A stretch of DNA of 64,000 bases from Scolanthus callimorphus (lineage: Eukaryota; Cnidaria; Anthozoa; Actiniaria; Edwardsiidae): assembly GCA_033964015.1 (NCBI GenBank), contig CM066913.1, positions 18,933,854 through 18,997,853 of the forward strand. Direction: 5' to 3'. A program made the translations under genes and the position numbers. The notes under the pieces are model-generated. The model worked only from the letters and a program-made list of their open reading frames with translations, did not search any database and was not told the DNA's origin. This document shows positions 47,201 to 53,240 of this stretch, piece by piece (position 1 is the stretch's first letter; every line of letters starts with the position of its first letter).

Positions 47201-49726
47201 GTCATCCCTGTATTTTGATACAGTCATCCATGTATTCTGATACAGTCATCCAGTATTCTGTTGTGGTCGTCAATGTATTCCATTACAGTCATCCATGTAT
47301 TTTGATACAGCCATCCATGTATTCTGATACAGTCATCCAGTATTCTGTTGTGGCCGTCAATGTATTCCATTACAGTCAACCATGTATTCCATTACAGTCA
47401 TCCATATATCTATTCCGTGAGAGTCATCCATGTATTCTGTTACACTGAGTCACCTCAAAGGGAATTTTAGCAGATACCCATTCATGGTAACTGCTGGATT
47501 TCCCAAGGCAAAGAGTGGGAAGAGTTGTGATATCCCATGGACAGCCACGAGACATCCGAACACTCCCAAGTGCTTTGGGAAATCAGCTTGAATGGATGGG
47601 TCTAGAATGGTTGATCATTCACCGTTTGTTTGGACTTGGCATGACTCGTTGTTTGTATTTCGTTGTTTTAGGGTGTGGATCATGGAAGTGCAGCATTCGA
47701 AGCTGGTTTACGACCAGGTGATCTGTTAACGCATGTCAACGATGAGGTAAGCCGTCCACAATACTCACGTCCGACTCGGTTACAGCTGTTTTGAGTATTC
47801 TGCGATCTCTCGAGATCGATTTCCAACCATCAAACCGCTTTCCGGCTTCCGTCAATCAAACTTTGAAACTCTTTGCAGTACATAGAATTCAGTTACTCAC
47901 GAAAGCGCGGTGCTTACCAGAGTACAACTCACCTGAATTTGAAAAAAAATCCAGGCTGAGTAGGATTCGAACCCACGACTTTTGGGTATCTAGATCGTTG
48001 CCATTGGTGTGTAGGTCGAATCCCTTATCATCGCCAAATCTAAGGCAGGCTTTTCCTACCACATAGACTGACTCCTACCATAGACTCCAGGTGAGTTGTA
48101 CTCTGGTAGGCATACGTTGTAAGTCACTGAAGATGATTTAGATATTAAGATAGACCTATTTCAGAAAGGGGTTGCACCATCACAACTGTCCTTTATAGCA
48201 CGCGAAATGTCATGGGAGCCCTGCTTATGGCAAATAATCCTGGTTAACGCGAGTATTTCTTTCTTCTAAGTTTCTCCCATTGGGCTTCAACAGACATTTG
48301 TGACGGTGCAACCTTTTCTGAAATAGGTGCATACGAGGATAGTGCCATTAACTAGTTGTTATTTCTTGCAGTCCGTGACAGGTCTCACACATCGCCATGT
48401 GGTGGAGCGTATACTAGTAGGCGGGGACAAGGTCAAGCTCAACGCTACAGAACTCTCAAAGACTTCCATCAAAACTGGAGGTCGCAAACGCGCGCCATCT
48501 GCCGGGAAACGCATCAAGAAGCGGCACTCCATCCGGCACTCGCGTCGTAGTACAACCTCGCCCACCATGCCGCCAACCACTCCAGATTCTGGCGAGAAAA
48601 CTCCCAAACGGCGGCCTTTCTGGAAGCCTTTCTCGCGTCGGAAGAGTCATTCTCCTTCCACGAGTCTGCGCCGAAGTAGTTCGCTCAAGAGAATGAACTC
48701 ACTCGAAGGCAAGCGACCGACCTCGCCCAAGCTCGGCTCGCCTTCGTTTGATTTTCGTAACGTCTCGGATCAGTCTTCATCGTCGTCACTCAGCAGTGCT
48801 GCGTCCTCGCCAAGCTCTCCGACGACAAATTCCTTAGGCAGACCAGGTAGGGCTTTTTATTATTGCTATAGATCAAATGGGGCGAGAGTGTTTTTTTTTG
48901 GTTGTTGTTGTTTCTTCGTTCGTTTGTCTGCATGCTCGATTTGCGTCCCGGGGACCAGACCGTACGATTCCGGACCGCTCGCTAGACAACCAGAGCGCTC
49001 GATTTGATGGATTCCGGACCGCTTAAAAAATAAACTTAGTTCTTATACGCTTCGCGTAAACGAACGTAATTATTTTTGCCCCTTCAAAAGAGTTACTAAG
49101 ACAGGAAAAACAAGCATAAATAAAGTATATGTTTGGCAACGGGAACATTCTTTTCCAGGAACTTTACATGGTTTGATCCCCAAACTCCGCTCCGTTCATT
49201 CCCCACGGCGCAAGTACTCTGCGCATGTACCTGTCTCACCGCTGGCCAGAACACCGTCGCCGACAAGTTCGTCGCCATCGCAACCGCCTCGCAGCACCTC
49301 GCCCCTGACCCTGAAGAACTCGCCGAACTCCCCGCATTATGCGGCGGTGGCACAGTCGGCAGTCCCGCGGCCAGCCTCGCCCCTTCTCCGGCGAGCTTTA
49401 TCCCCAGACTATCACGGGCAGGGGAAAGAAAAGGGGGAAGGGGACAACGGAGAGGGGGACTCATCAAGGGCCCCAAGGGTCATGACAAAAAGTCGACAAA
49501 GGAGTTAAGCAAGTTGGCGAAAGAGCAGGACAAGCATTCGAAAGAACACGAGAAACACGCGAAACATCACGATAAACACACGAAAGATCACGACAAATAC
49601 TCGAAAGACCACGAGAAGCACTCGAAAGGGCACGAGAAGCACGAAAAACACACGAAAGAGCACGAAAAACAAGACCAAGAGAAGTTAACAAAAGGACACG
49701 AGAAGCACTCGAAAAAGCATGCGTAA
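13973..49726 (+). CDS. MAST: MAST-family microtubule-associated serine/threonine kinase, about 28 exons
   Basis: This is a cytoplasmic AGC-group Ser/Thr kinase that associates with microtubules and PDZ partners. Domains in order are a SAM-like domain (exon 1), a Ser-rich MAST N-region with [17 protein letters not shown] (exon 2), the DUF1908 region (exons 10-14), the kinase (exons 14-22), a PDZ domain (exons 25-27) and a Ser/Pro-rich tail (27-28). Kinase landmarks are the glycine loop [16 protein letters not shown], the lysine in RFAMKKI, the helix-C Glu in AERDIL, HRDIKPDN, DFGLSK and GTPDYLAPE, so all catalytic residues are present. [17 protein letters not shown] ends the kinase tail as in other MAST proteins. 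Codon phases join across every intron except where single-base deletions occur (exons 14, 24, 25, 28). The length is about 1,530 residues, within the range of animal MASTs. Which paralogue it equals in vertebrates cannot be said. Confidence 0.92.
15310..15549 (+). CDS. MAST: MAST exon 2: conserved N-terminal Ser-rich block
   Basis: It reads [17 protein letters not shown] through to [20 protein letters not shown]. The last part is a hallmark of animal MAST N-termini. The acceptor is CCATTAG and the donor GTGAGT; 80 codons, phase 0. A different frame of the same DNA is also open but has no family match. Confidence 0.82.
16527..16549 (+). CDS. MAST: MAST exon 3: 23-nt microexon
   Basis: GDLSRRL plus two bases, between acceptor TTTCACAG and donor GTAGGC. 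The phase fits exons 2 and 4, and Arg-rich GDLxRR is found at this place in other MASTs. Confidence 0.7.
17334..17431 (+). CDS. MAST: MAST exon 4
   Basis: It reads [20 protein letters not shown] then [14 protein letters not shown] chose the acceptor GGGAG at 17333 because it keeps codon phase; the AG five bases upstream would shift the frame. The donor is GTAAGT. Confidence 0.75.
18113..18188 (+). CDS. MAST: MAST exon 5
   Basis: It reads [20 protein letters not shown] then FSNVRK, equivalent to the SPNxxAHFSF block of MAST. The acceptor is TCTCCTAG and the donor GTGAGT, phase 2. Confidence 0.8.
18385..19142. mobile_element. Inverted-repeat DNA element with TATATAAGACGCA ends
   Basis: Left ATTTACCCGTATATAAGACA is mirrored by TGCGTCTTATATACAGGTAA at the right; the right end carries three tandem copies of GCGTCTTATATAC. 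Inside is a second nested inverted repeat at about 18585-18735, with arms around CTCGGAGTTGGTAGTCGCGA. The termini resemble hAT-type MITEs. In the intron before MAST exon 6. Confidence 0.6.
19620..19701 (+). CDS. MAST: MAST exon 6
   Basis: It reads [20 protein letters not shown] then TPCSSSYS, a strongly conserved MAST motif (RRWSxASLxSSGYGT). The acceptor is CTCACACCAG and the donor GTATGT. Confidence 0.88.
19832..19914 (+). CDS. MAST: MAST exon 7
   Basis: It reads [20 protein letters not shown] then FNYASHF, aligning with the SSQERLHQL segment of MAST. The acceptor is TTGTTTGCAG and the donor GTAATA, phase 2. Confidence 0.78.
20095..21926. mobile_element. 1.8-kb foldback element enclosing MAST exon 8
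   Basis: Left arm 20095-20580 pairs with the reverse complement of two right-arm parts, 20815-20950 and about 21605-21926 (for example TTAAGTGAGGTTCTCTGTAA against TTACAGAGAACCTCACTTAA). A roughly 650-bp insertion splits the right arm. The loop of about 235 bp holds exon 8 and both of its splice sites. No transposase frame is visible. Confidence 0.8.
20722..20808 (+). CDS. MAST: MAST exon 8: 87-nt phase-neutral exon inside a foldback element
   Basis: The acceptor TTTCATTTAG and donor GTAATC bound 87 nt (29 codons, phase 2 in and out) reading [20 protein letters not shown] then LRVLEPGSG. It can be skipped without changing frame, since exon 7 also joins exon 9 in phase. It has no counterpart I recognise in other MASTs, and it lies in the loop between the arms of the foldback at 20095-21926. 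It is probably a cassette exon. Confidence 0.5.
22674..22745 (+). CDS. MAST: MAST exon 9
   Basis: It reads [20 protein letters not shown] then SRSL, matching the acidic-to-RxRSRSL transition in MAST. The acceptor is ATAACAG and the donor GTAATA. Confidence 0.82.
23750..23825 (+). CDS. MAST: MAST exon 10
   Basis: It reads [20 protein letters not shown] then KDRFPN; other MASTs have a similar helix ending in YKERFPK. The acceptor is CTGCTTCAG after a T-run, the donor is GTAAGT, and it ends in phase 0. Confidence 0.85.
24160..24377. mobile_element. Small inverted-repeat element
   Basis: CAGGGGCATAACCAGGGTGT is mirrored by AATGCTGGGTACGCCCCTG. It belongs to the CAGGGGCGTA type also visible near 612. 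In a MAST intron. Confidence 0.5.
26190..26320. mobile_element. Hairpin element around AGCTGAAGTAAAAGCTTGAA
   Basis: GGACTAAACACTCAGACAAT... and its mirror ending TCTGTTTAGTCC form a hairpin of about 130 bp with a near-perfect inner stem (TTTCAAGCTTTTACTTCAGC and its complement). In a MAST intron. Confidence 0.65.
26460..26489 (+). CDS. MAST: MAST exon 11: 30-nt microexon
   Basis: It reads [10 protein letters not shown], equivalent to AQMEERLKEII of the MAST DUF1908 region. The acceptor is TCCTATTAG, the donor GTGAGC, phase 0 throughout. Confidence 0.82.
27003..27083 (+). CDS. MAST: MAST exon 12, first unit of the 111-bp tandem array
   Basis: It reads [20 protein letters not shown] then LNFVWHQ, equivalent to the xFIxxYxxxxxLPLADGVLxFVHHQ helix of DUF1908. 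The acceptor TTTCCCTCACCAG occurs once, but the exon end with donor GTGAGT is repeated 12 times downstream (27015-28349). Splicing from any of donors 1-5 keeps frame and adds 37 residues per extra unit. Confidence 0.85.
27015..28349 (+). repeat. 111-bp tandem array, 12 copies, spanning an exon end and its 5' splice site
   Basis: Units begin at 27015, 27126, 27237, 27348, 27459, 27570, 27680, 27790, 27901, 28012, 28123 and 28234. Each holds the last 69 bp of MAST exon 12, the donor CAG|GTGAGT (GTGAGG in the last copy) and about 42 bp of intron. The period is 37 codons, so the plus frame stays open through exon and intron alike. Units 6 and 7 are 110 bp from one-base deletions. Copies differ at only a few sites, so the expansion is recent. 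No unit carries a new acceptor AG before the exon part. Confidence 0.95.
28720..28923 (+). CDS. MAST: MAST exon 13: DUF1908 core
   Basis: It reads [20 protein letters not shown], then [20 protein letters not shown], and ends [16 protein letters not shown], a near-diagnostic MAST sequence. 68 codons, phase 0, acceptor GGTTTTAG and donor GTAAGT. Confidence 0.93.
29155..29422 (+). CDS. MAST: MAST exon 14: DUF1908 end and kinase start (one base missing)
   Basis: It opens [16 protein letters not shown], continues [15 protein letters not shown], and in another frame [15 protein letters not shown] up to [16 protein letters not shown], where the kinase glycine loop starts. The exon measures 268 nt but phase requires 269, so one base is missing near 29283. 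Taken literally the printed frame stops at 29401-29403. Confidence 0.88.
29449..29663. mobile_element. MITE family B, copy 1 (TTAAAGAGCC ends)
   Basis: Left end TTAAAGAGCCTGTGTCAGCC and right end GGCTGACACTGGCTCTA are inverted copies. A second copy at 41219-41454 has the same interior (AAAGCATCCATTTCCATC). Both are in MAST introns. Confidence 0.75.
30999..31086 (+). CDS. MAST: MAST exon 15: kinase N-lobe, ATP-binding Lys
   Basis: It reads [20 protein letters not shown] then KHHMLDKNQ. The first Lys of AMKK is the ATP-anchoring lysine. The acceptor is TATCTTGTAG; the donor GTGCTT is weak but keeps phase 0. Confidence 0.88.
31383..31469 (+). CDS. MAST: MAST exon 16: kinase helix C
   Basis: It reads [20 protein letters not shown] then GLWCCFETK. 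The Glu in AERDIL is the helix-C glutamate that pairs with the catalytic lysine. 29 codons, phase 0. Confidence 0.9.
31636..31694 (-). mobile_element. LINE 3' end with (TGTC)n tail
   Basis: On the minus strand it reads CTGAAATAAAGTTGTCTGTC with several TGTC units, a typical non-LTR retrotransposon 3' end. It is the continuation of the LINE fragment at 34410-35363, cut off from it by the element at 31695-34400. Confidence 0.65.
31695..34400. mobile_element. 2.7-kb Mutator-like inverted-repeat element with 9-bp target duplication
   Basis: The ends TAGCCTGCGTAGCTGGCGGT and ACCGCCAGCTACACAGGCTA are inverted copies of about 60 bp. It is flanked by the exact 9-bp direct repeat CATGTATAT (31686-31694 and 34401-34409), a size typical of Mutator-like elements. 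It interrupts a LINE and is itself interrupted by a Harbinger-like element. No transposase frame was recognised. Confidence 0.8.
32813..34040. mobile_element. Non-autonomous Harbinger-like element, copy 2
   Basis: GGGACGGACCATTAGATATT is mirrored by AATATCTAATGGTCCGTCCC. The flanking 3-bp direct repeat TTA is at 32810-32812 and 34041-34043. It has the same ends as the element at 10636-11676, including subterminal C/G runs. It sits inside the 2.7-kb Mutator-like element. Confidence 0.8.
34410..35363 (-). mobile_element. LINE (non-LTR retrotransposon) fragment, 3' end of the reverse-transcriptase ORF
   Basis: Minus-strand frames read [20 protein letters not shown], then [10 protein letters not shown], and further on [34 protein letters not shown] and [16 protein letters not shown]. 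This is the usual C-terminal region after the reverse-transcriptase domain with its Cys-rich knuckle. The frame is interrupted near 34790-35050 by a small hairpin element and has stops, so it is dead. Confidence 0.75.
35392..35524. mobile_element. Palindromic element around GTTTCGCCTAGTGCAGT
   Basis: GAGCCAATGAAACTC...GTTTCGCCTAGTGCAGT is mirrored by ACTGCATTAGGCGAAAC...CTCATTGGCTTA. A second foldback, 35588-35848, follows with TAGGCCTAATTCGTC and its mirror near ACTAGGCCTTAGG. In the MAST intron before exon 17. Confidence 0.6.
35886..35977 (+). CDS. MAST: MAST exon 17: kinase hinge
   Basis: It reads [20 protein letters not shown] then [10 protein letters not shown], the hinge and following helix (MEYVEGGD is typical of MAST). 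The acceptor is TACTCTTCTTAG and the donor GTAAGT, phase 2. The 4.4-kb intron before it contains the transposon nest. Confidence 0.92.
36130..36317. mobile_element. Foldback element (TTCTTACAAACAC arms)
   Basis: GCGTGCTCTCTGGTTTCTTA and TAAGAAAGCAGAGAGCACGC form arms of about 85 bp around a short CGCC loop. In a MAST intron. Confidence 0.7.
36674..36721. repeat. 24-bp direct duplication
   Basis: ATCTGCGGGACATGGCGTGA is repeated twice in tandem. Short and intronic; no function implied. Confidence 0.7.
37989..38582. mobile_element. 0.6-kb MITE with GGGACTGGTC ends
   Basis: GGGACTGGTCATAAATTAGA is mirrored by TCTAATTTACGACCAGTCCC. AT-rich interior without coding capacity. In a MAST intron. Confidence 0.75.
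39297..39318. repeat. Poly-G tract
   Basis: About 21 consecutive G. Such a run is a likely place for length error in the consensus. Confidence 0.9.
40019..40099 (+). CDS. MAST: MAST exon 18: kinase catalytic loop
   Basis: It reads [20 protein letters not shown] then RDIKPD; the Asn of HRDIKPDN is completed by exon 19. The catalytic Asp is present. The donor GTAAGT is followed within 10 bases by a 420-bp palindrome. Confidence 0.93.
40109..40531. mobile_element. 420-bp near-perfect palindrome directly after MAST exon 18
   Basis: Left TAGGCCTTTATCACGCAATA is mirrored by TATTGCTTGATAAAGGCCTA; the arms of about 190 bp are nearly identical, including CTTCGTATTCTGGCTTATTT and its complement. It starts 10 bases after the donor of the exon with the kinase catalytic loop. 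Confidence 0.85.
41219..41454. mobile_element. MITE family B, copy 2
   Basis: TTAAAGAGCCTCTGTCAGCC and GGCTGACAAGGGCTCTTTAA are the inverted ends. The interior matches the copy at 29449-29663. A diverged fragment may lie near 42080-42160. Confidence 0.75.
41575..41690. mobile_element. GC-rich short palindromic element
   Basis: ACTGTGAAAAGTGGCGCGGC is mirrored by GCGGCGGCACTTTTCACAGT. Very CG-rich, about 115 bp, in a MAST intron. Confidence 0.6.
41767..41837 (+). CDS. MAST: MAST exon 19: DFG motif
   Basis: It reads [20 protein letters not shown] then LMN. The Mg-binding DFG is present and [14 protein letters not shown] is characteristic of MAST. The acceptor is TTTGCAG and the donor GTAAGA. 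Confidence 0.93.
42526..42551 (+). repeat. (TTC)n microsatellite forming the exon 20 polypyrimidine tract
   Basis: CTTCTTCTTC units run directly into the acceptor CCTTCTAG. Length changes here could alter splicing of the exon that encodes the activation loop. Confidence 0.85.
42553..42774 (+). CDS. MAST: MAST exon 20: activation loop, APE and C-lobe
   Basis: It runs from [12 protein letters not shown] through [20 protein letters not shown] to [20 protein letters not shown] and YGDTPEDLF. The polypyrimidine tract of its acceptor is a TTC microsatellite at 42526-42551. The donor is GTAAGT in phase 1. Confidence 0.94.
43120..43529. mobile_element. Nested foldback elements
   Basis: The outer arms are AACCATTATCCTGCTCGATT and the mirrored CGCAGGATAATGGTT; the inner element (about 43195-43487) has arms GACTTAGTTTACACTAG and CTAGTGTAAACGGGGTCTAAG. 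In a MAST intron. Confidence 0.65.
43592..43820. mobile_element. GGTACAATTCTGG palindromic element, full copy
   Basis: Arms around ACCGGTACAATTCTGG repeat in both orientations (GTGCCAGAATTGTACCTGTC on the right). The same family as the half-copy at 2486-2600 in REXO1. Confidence 0.7.
44322..44426 (+). CDS. MAST: MAST exon 21: kinase C-lobe
   Basis: It reads [20 protein letters not shown] then [14 protein letters not shown], ending with the RLGxxG motif of AGC kinases. The acceptor is AATTGTGTCAG and the donor GTATGC, phase 1. Confidence 0.9.
44946..45065 (+). CDS. MAST: MAST exon 22: kinase end and AGC C-tail
   Basis: It reads [20 protein letters not shown] then [19 protein letters not shown], the MAST signature for the end of the kinase domain and its tail. 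The acceptor is TTTTGCAG and the donor GTAAGT. Confidence 0.94.
45540..45891 (+). CDS. MAST: MAST exon 23: acidic and Ser-rich linker
   Basis: It reads [20 protein letters not shown] then [18 protein letters not shown] and a long Ser/Pro/Arg-rich stretch. [11 protein letters not shown] matches the FSSCSHRFSKV block after MAST kinase domains. The donor is GTACGT, phase 2. Confidence 0.9.
46016..46143. repeat. Hairpin with arms GATCCTTCATATATGGTACA
   Basis: The sequence and its inverted copy (TGTACCATATATGAAGGATC) end a 128-bp hairpin located shortly before MAST exon 24. Confidence 0.75.
46194..46506 (+). CDS. MAST: MAST exon 24: Ser/Pro linker (one base missing)
   Basis: It opens [20 protein letters not shown] and, after a slip at the AAACCCCC run near 46366, continues [20 protein letters not shown] then [12 protein letters not shown]. 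The exon is 313 nt while phase needs 314. The literal frame stops at 46417-46419. Confidence 0.82.
46733..46963 (+). CDS. MAST: MAST exon 25: PDZ domain start (two bases missing)
   Basis: It begins [15 protein letters not shown], continues in a second frame [20 protein letters not shown], and in a third [20 protein letters not shown] then [16 protein letters not shown]. The last part is the MAST PDZ with its carboxylate-binding loop YGFTL. The exon has 231 nt where phase needs 233; both slips are next to C or G runs. Confidence 0.88.
46964..47445 (+). repeat. 22-bp minisatellite in the intron splitting the PDZ domain
   Basis: The unit is close to GTCATCCATGTATTCTGATA plus CA, with about 20 or more imperfect copies starting about a dozen bases after the donor of exon 25. 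Copies vary in the TTCCATTACA / TTCTGATACA part. There is no coding role despite long open frames. Confidence 0.9.
47672..47746 (+). CDS. MAST: MAST exon 26: PDZ middle
   Basis: It reads [20 protein letters not shown] then HVNDE, the conserved PDZ segment with AGLxxGDLxTHVN. 25 codons, phase 0; the donor is GTAAGC. Confidence 0.93.
47913..48110. mobile_element. Inverted-repeat element with an internal tRNA-like B box
   Basis: CTTACCAGAGTACAACTCAC is mirrored by GTGAGTTGTACTCTGGTAGG. The interior read on the minus strand has GGGTTCGAATCC, a tRNA B-box consensus, so a polymerase III SINE origin is possible. In a MAST intron. Confidence 0.55.
48372..48846 (+). CDS. MAST: MAST exon 27: PDZ end and Ser/Arg-rich tail
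   Basis: It reads [20 protein letters not shown] then [19 protein letters not shown], completing the PDZ domain, followed by a basic and Ser/Pro-rich tail. The acceptor is TTTCTTGCAG and the donor GTAGGG, phase 1. Confidence 0.9.
49159..49726 (+). CDS. MAST: MAST exon 28: terminal exon with Lys/His-rich end
   Basis: It starts [20 protein letters not shown] then [20 protein letters not shown], as in other MAST C-termini (STLHGLSPKL...PLSPLAHTPSPT). In the printed frame it stops at 49506-49508. One missing base in the G-runs near 49430-49456 instead opens about 85 residues of a Lys/His/Glu/Asp repeat ([20 protein letters not shown] and similar) to a stop at 49724-49726. Since other exons also lack single bases, I favour the longer form. 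Confidence 0.75.
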
Positions 49727-51021
49727 AACCTAATTTGCGTTTTCCTTTAAAACTGCATGCTGTGCTTGGTTGTCTCTTGTAGTGCAGTGGAGTGTAGTGT
49801 ACTATGGAAACACGCGTGCAAATGACGCGAATGTACTTCGCGAGTTGTGTGACAATAATCCTGTAAATAGATGACATAGATGTAAATATTATGATAGATT
49901 AGCTACGAGCAACCTGGAATTACAGGGAGCTAGAATCGGGAATTTGAAGACATTGTTTTCCGTAATTCAGCACCAAAAAAGTTACCATGTGTATTTGGCA
50001 GATATACTGAAGGCCCGACATTGGGCTGTAGCATTTAAAAACCGCATCCCCCTGCTGAGGACCTCTGCCTGGAATTCTAGGGTGGGTACCCTACGGTAGG
50101 AGCAAAAGTTTCTAAAAATATGAAATTCCAGGTGGGTAAACATTAATTCCAGGGTGGTAATGAAGAAATTGACTGGCATTCCAGGGTGGGTGGGAGCGGC
50201 CCTGAATTTACAGGGTGGGTATCTGACGCAGGGGTCTTCAACAAGGCGGCTTGGATTAAAAAGCTATTGCTCGTTGAGTTTTGCTATCAATCTAAAAGAA
50301 ATTTGGGTACCTGCAAATTGTGAGACTGTGAGTGGCATTACAGATTAGTGGGTTTTCATAGGGAGGTTAGTCTATATTCCAGATTCCAGGATAGTCTTGA
50401 GGAAGTTCGAATTCTTCCAGGGTGATCTAGAGAAAGTTCACTGGCATTCCGAACTGGTTAGTGGCAACTCCAAATTGTGGGTTGCTGAAATGAGGCCTCA
50501 ACAGGGGGTATTTTCTGGTCTTTGCTTACTTGATGGATTGCTTTCGGCCAGTATCCAATTTCTGTCGCCACTGTTGCCAGTTAGCAAGCCGTAGTCGCTG
50601 AATCGCATGTGTCCAAAAAGTCGACACTAGGTCCACTTCGAAATGTCGGGTCTTTGTATAACGAGTAATACTGATAGGTACTTCATGTATGGTACATCCA
50701 AGTGTACTCTTTATGAATTTCTCTCGATATCTTGTAGAACGAGGATACACAAAGTACAGTACGATGTACTATGTATGAAATATTTAGGGTAATACTGGCT
50801 AAACACGCTAAATAAGCCCGTAATTGTGCCTTGAATCCGTTGAGTGAAATTGTAAATTATAGATGGGTGAACATTTATCACGGGAGTGAGAGTGCGGGCA
50901 CAAGAATTAGAAGATGAAATGAATTTCGTCAATTGTTATAAATATAGTAATCCAATAGGGTGTGCTCTGTTTAGCTCGGCTGTTACAGTAACATCGTGCT
51001 TCGGCCGATAATAAAGCAATG

Positions 51022-51549
51022 TTAACATTTCCGGTAAAGAATGCGACATAATGCAAATGGAAGCATGTTTGAAAGATCAAAACTGTAGAAGCCCGGACCT
51101 GGCAATCGCGCAGAGAACATTTCATTTGTATCGCGCGAGGTCAGCGAAGGTTCTGTGGCAGAAACTATATTTGGCCGTAGACAAGAATGCCAAGCATGTG
51201 CATGCACGGAATAAAAAAATAGCACTAGATAGAGTAACCAGTGTCGATACCTATTTGTGTAGAATATAGCACATGAAACCTTTGCGTGTCTGTTTGGTAG
51301 AGTGAGTTTGATTTGAATGAATAAGAGTGTAGTTGTGGTAGATTTAGCATGGATAAATAACGGACAATAAAACGCTAAAATACGTCTTTTAAGTTCGCTT
51401 CCATATATTTGTGTCATAAATTCTGTATCCTCATCTTCTGACATAGTAGTTTGCCGTTTCGAGTTTCCTTGCCTTCCTCGGGCCAACCTCCGCCTCCGCT
51501 CGCGGGCCTCGTTGATATAAAAAAGAACGTCTTTTAGGTTGCCTGGCAC
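51022..51549 (-). CDS. Unrecognised open frame, 175 codons
   Basis: It begins MPGNLKDVLFYINEARERRR then RLARGRQGNSKRQTTMSEDE, a charged start that could be real coding sequence, but after about 75 residues it turns into hydrophobic, low-similarity sequence. I do not recognise a family. It may be the first exon of an unknown gene, a transposon remnant, or chance. Low confidence. Confidence 0.25.
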   Translation of the reverse strand: MPGNLKDVLFYINEARERRRRLARGRQGNSKRQTTMSEDEDTEFMTQIYGSELKRRILAFYCPLFIHAKSTTTTLLFIQIKLTLPNRHAKVSCAIFYTNRYRHWLLYLVLFFYSVHAHAWHSCLRPNIVSATEPSLTSRDTNEMFSARLPGPGFYSFDLSNMLPFALCRILYRKC

Positions 51550-51830
51550 ATTTTGACTTACAATGAACCGGCTTATCCTTCATAGCGGCTCGGCTTTCAA
51601 ACCTGGATCAACTCGGCTATCTAATAGACTTGATATATCAAGGCGAGCTGGCATAATGTTACTGATTTCAGAGCTGTATGAATACTACCTTGTAACCCAG
51701 ACCTTGCTGATGTTTATTGTTTTAACAAAACTGACTATTGCGCACTCTACCGCGGCAGCCTTAAAACCCAAGGATTATATTAGAAGCAGTAGACCAAGTT
51801 GCGGCAACGTTCTGCCAAGGATGGTGTCCT

Positions 51831-52146
51831 ACTACTCTTCCCAGTAGACCGTTACACCTCTCGATTTTTCTGCCCGCCGGCGGCAGTCTAAAATTGATCG
51901 CGTGATCAACTTTTTTATACCACGTGATGGGTTGCTTATGTACCACGTGATCAACCGTTTTGGGCGTAGACTTCGTTGGAATGCAGAAAAACAACGAACT
52001 CTCGAAGTTTACGCCCACAAACATTGATCACGTGGTACATAAGCAACTCATCACGTGGTACAAAAAAGTGATCACGCGATCAATTTTAGACAGCCGCCGG
52101 CGGGCTAAAAAACCGAGAGGTGTAATTGTCTACTGGGAAGAGTAGT
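51831..52146. mobile_element. 316-bp foldback MITE
   Basis: ACTACTCTTCCCAGTAGACC and its mirror TCTACTGGGAAGAGTAGT close a nearly perfect palindrome containing CGCGTGATCAAC and CACGTGATC motifs in both arms. No coding capacity. Confidence 0.85.
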
Positions 52147-52463
52147 AACCTGTTGACAATCAAAATGGCTATGCAGATTGTGCACCTTTCTGACAACTTT
52201 AAACGGGAAAATAACAGCTCAAAATATTCTGTAAGGTTAACAGTGAAATATGACAAATTGCAAATCACATTAACTTTTTCGAATTACCTTTATCGATATG
52301 TTATTCAGAATTCTCGAACAACAACCCCTCTCCCCACCCATCGTTTACGCTCTGCTATGACCTTGGCATGGCACTTTGATTTAGTCGCTGCTCTTACAAT
52401 AACGGACCATATGATTCAGCCAGTAACTAATTACTTTTCTCCAATGAACCGGCTCCTGGTAAC

Positions 52464-52694
52464 TTATCTACGCGAGCTGTTACCAACTGCATTCCTTCCC
52501 CGTCGACCACGCCCAAATCCCCTCCGTGGAGACCCACGATTCGATCTGCCTCTTCCCGCGGGACTGCTTTCTTGTCTCTGTGAGTCTGTAGAAAATAAAA
52601 CTTGCCTCAGTGCAAATTTTAGTTTGTGATTATTGCCTGCCATGCAGGCATGGTGGCCTACGGCAAACGTCGTACCAGAGTCTCGCCGTTCCAA
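52464..52694 (-). CDS. Unrecognised Gly/Arg-rich open frame, 76 codons
   Basis: The C-terminal half (GRGRSNRGSPRRGFGRGRRG) looks like an RGG-type RNA-binding tail, but a GC-rich stretch can give this by chance. There is no domain before it and no clear splice sites. Low confidence. Confidence 0.2.
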   Translation of the reverse strand: MERRDSGTTFAVGHHACMAGNNHKLKFALRQVLFSTDSQRQESSPAGRGRSNRGSPRRGFGRGRRGRNAVGNSSRR

Positions 52695-52971
52695 TCCGAA
52701 ACAATAGAACGTTTTCTATTATAAAGTCTAATGAAGCGGCATCCTTTGAGAAAGGAAAGGTTCGACAGAAGAAGTTAAACGTTTGAACTGGCGATTGTTG
52801 AACTGTTAAAGTTAGCGATTGTTGGGCTTGCTTTCACTAGGCATCACTGTGATGTTTTGTAAGCTCAATAACGAGTTGAGCTGAATGTCACAGTTTGGCT
52901 GGAAATGAAGGACACTGTTTGCCCATTATTTGAACATGCCATCAAGGTCATCCAGGCATTTTCAGAGATTA

Positions 52972-53240
52972 TATATACCGTTTCCGGGATACGTTGTCAC
53001 CCAAAAAGCCTATAAGCTTGAAGCGCAAAGGATAATGGGGACATCTAAACTGCTACTGTTTGGTCTGAATTCGGACAGTTATCGCAACCACAGGTAACAT
53101 CATTAAATTTCAGCACATTTCTAAGCATGTTTGTTTCTAATATTTTACGGAAATTCAAATAAATCTTTACCCATACTCCCTAGCGCACCAAGCTTTGTTG
53201 CTTTTTCCAGTGACAACGTATCCCGGAAACGGTATATATT
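52972..53240. mobile_element. MITE with TATACCGTTTCCGGGATACG ends, inside a direct repeat
   Basis: The left end is mirrored by CGTATCCCGGAAACGGTATA. About 70 bp flanking it on the left (ending GGCATTTTCAGAGATTATAT) reappears on the right up to 53318, so the insertion is bordered by a larger duplication. Confidence 0.7.

Noticed and set aside
46747..47448. Open frames rich in VIHVF/YSVTVIH repeats
   Set aside because: They are translations of the 22-bp intronic minisatellite just after a good splice donor. No family match.
52126..52629. Plus-strand frame of 167 codons
   Set aside because: It starts inside the end of a foldback MITE and shows no recognisable domain.
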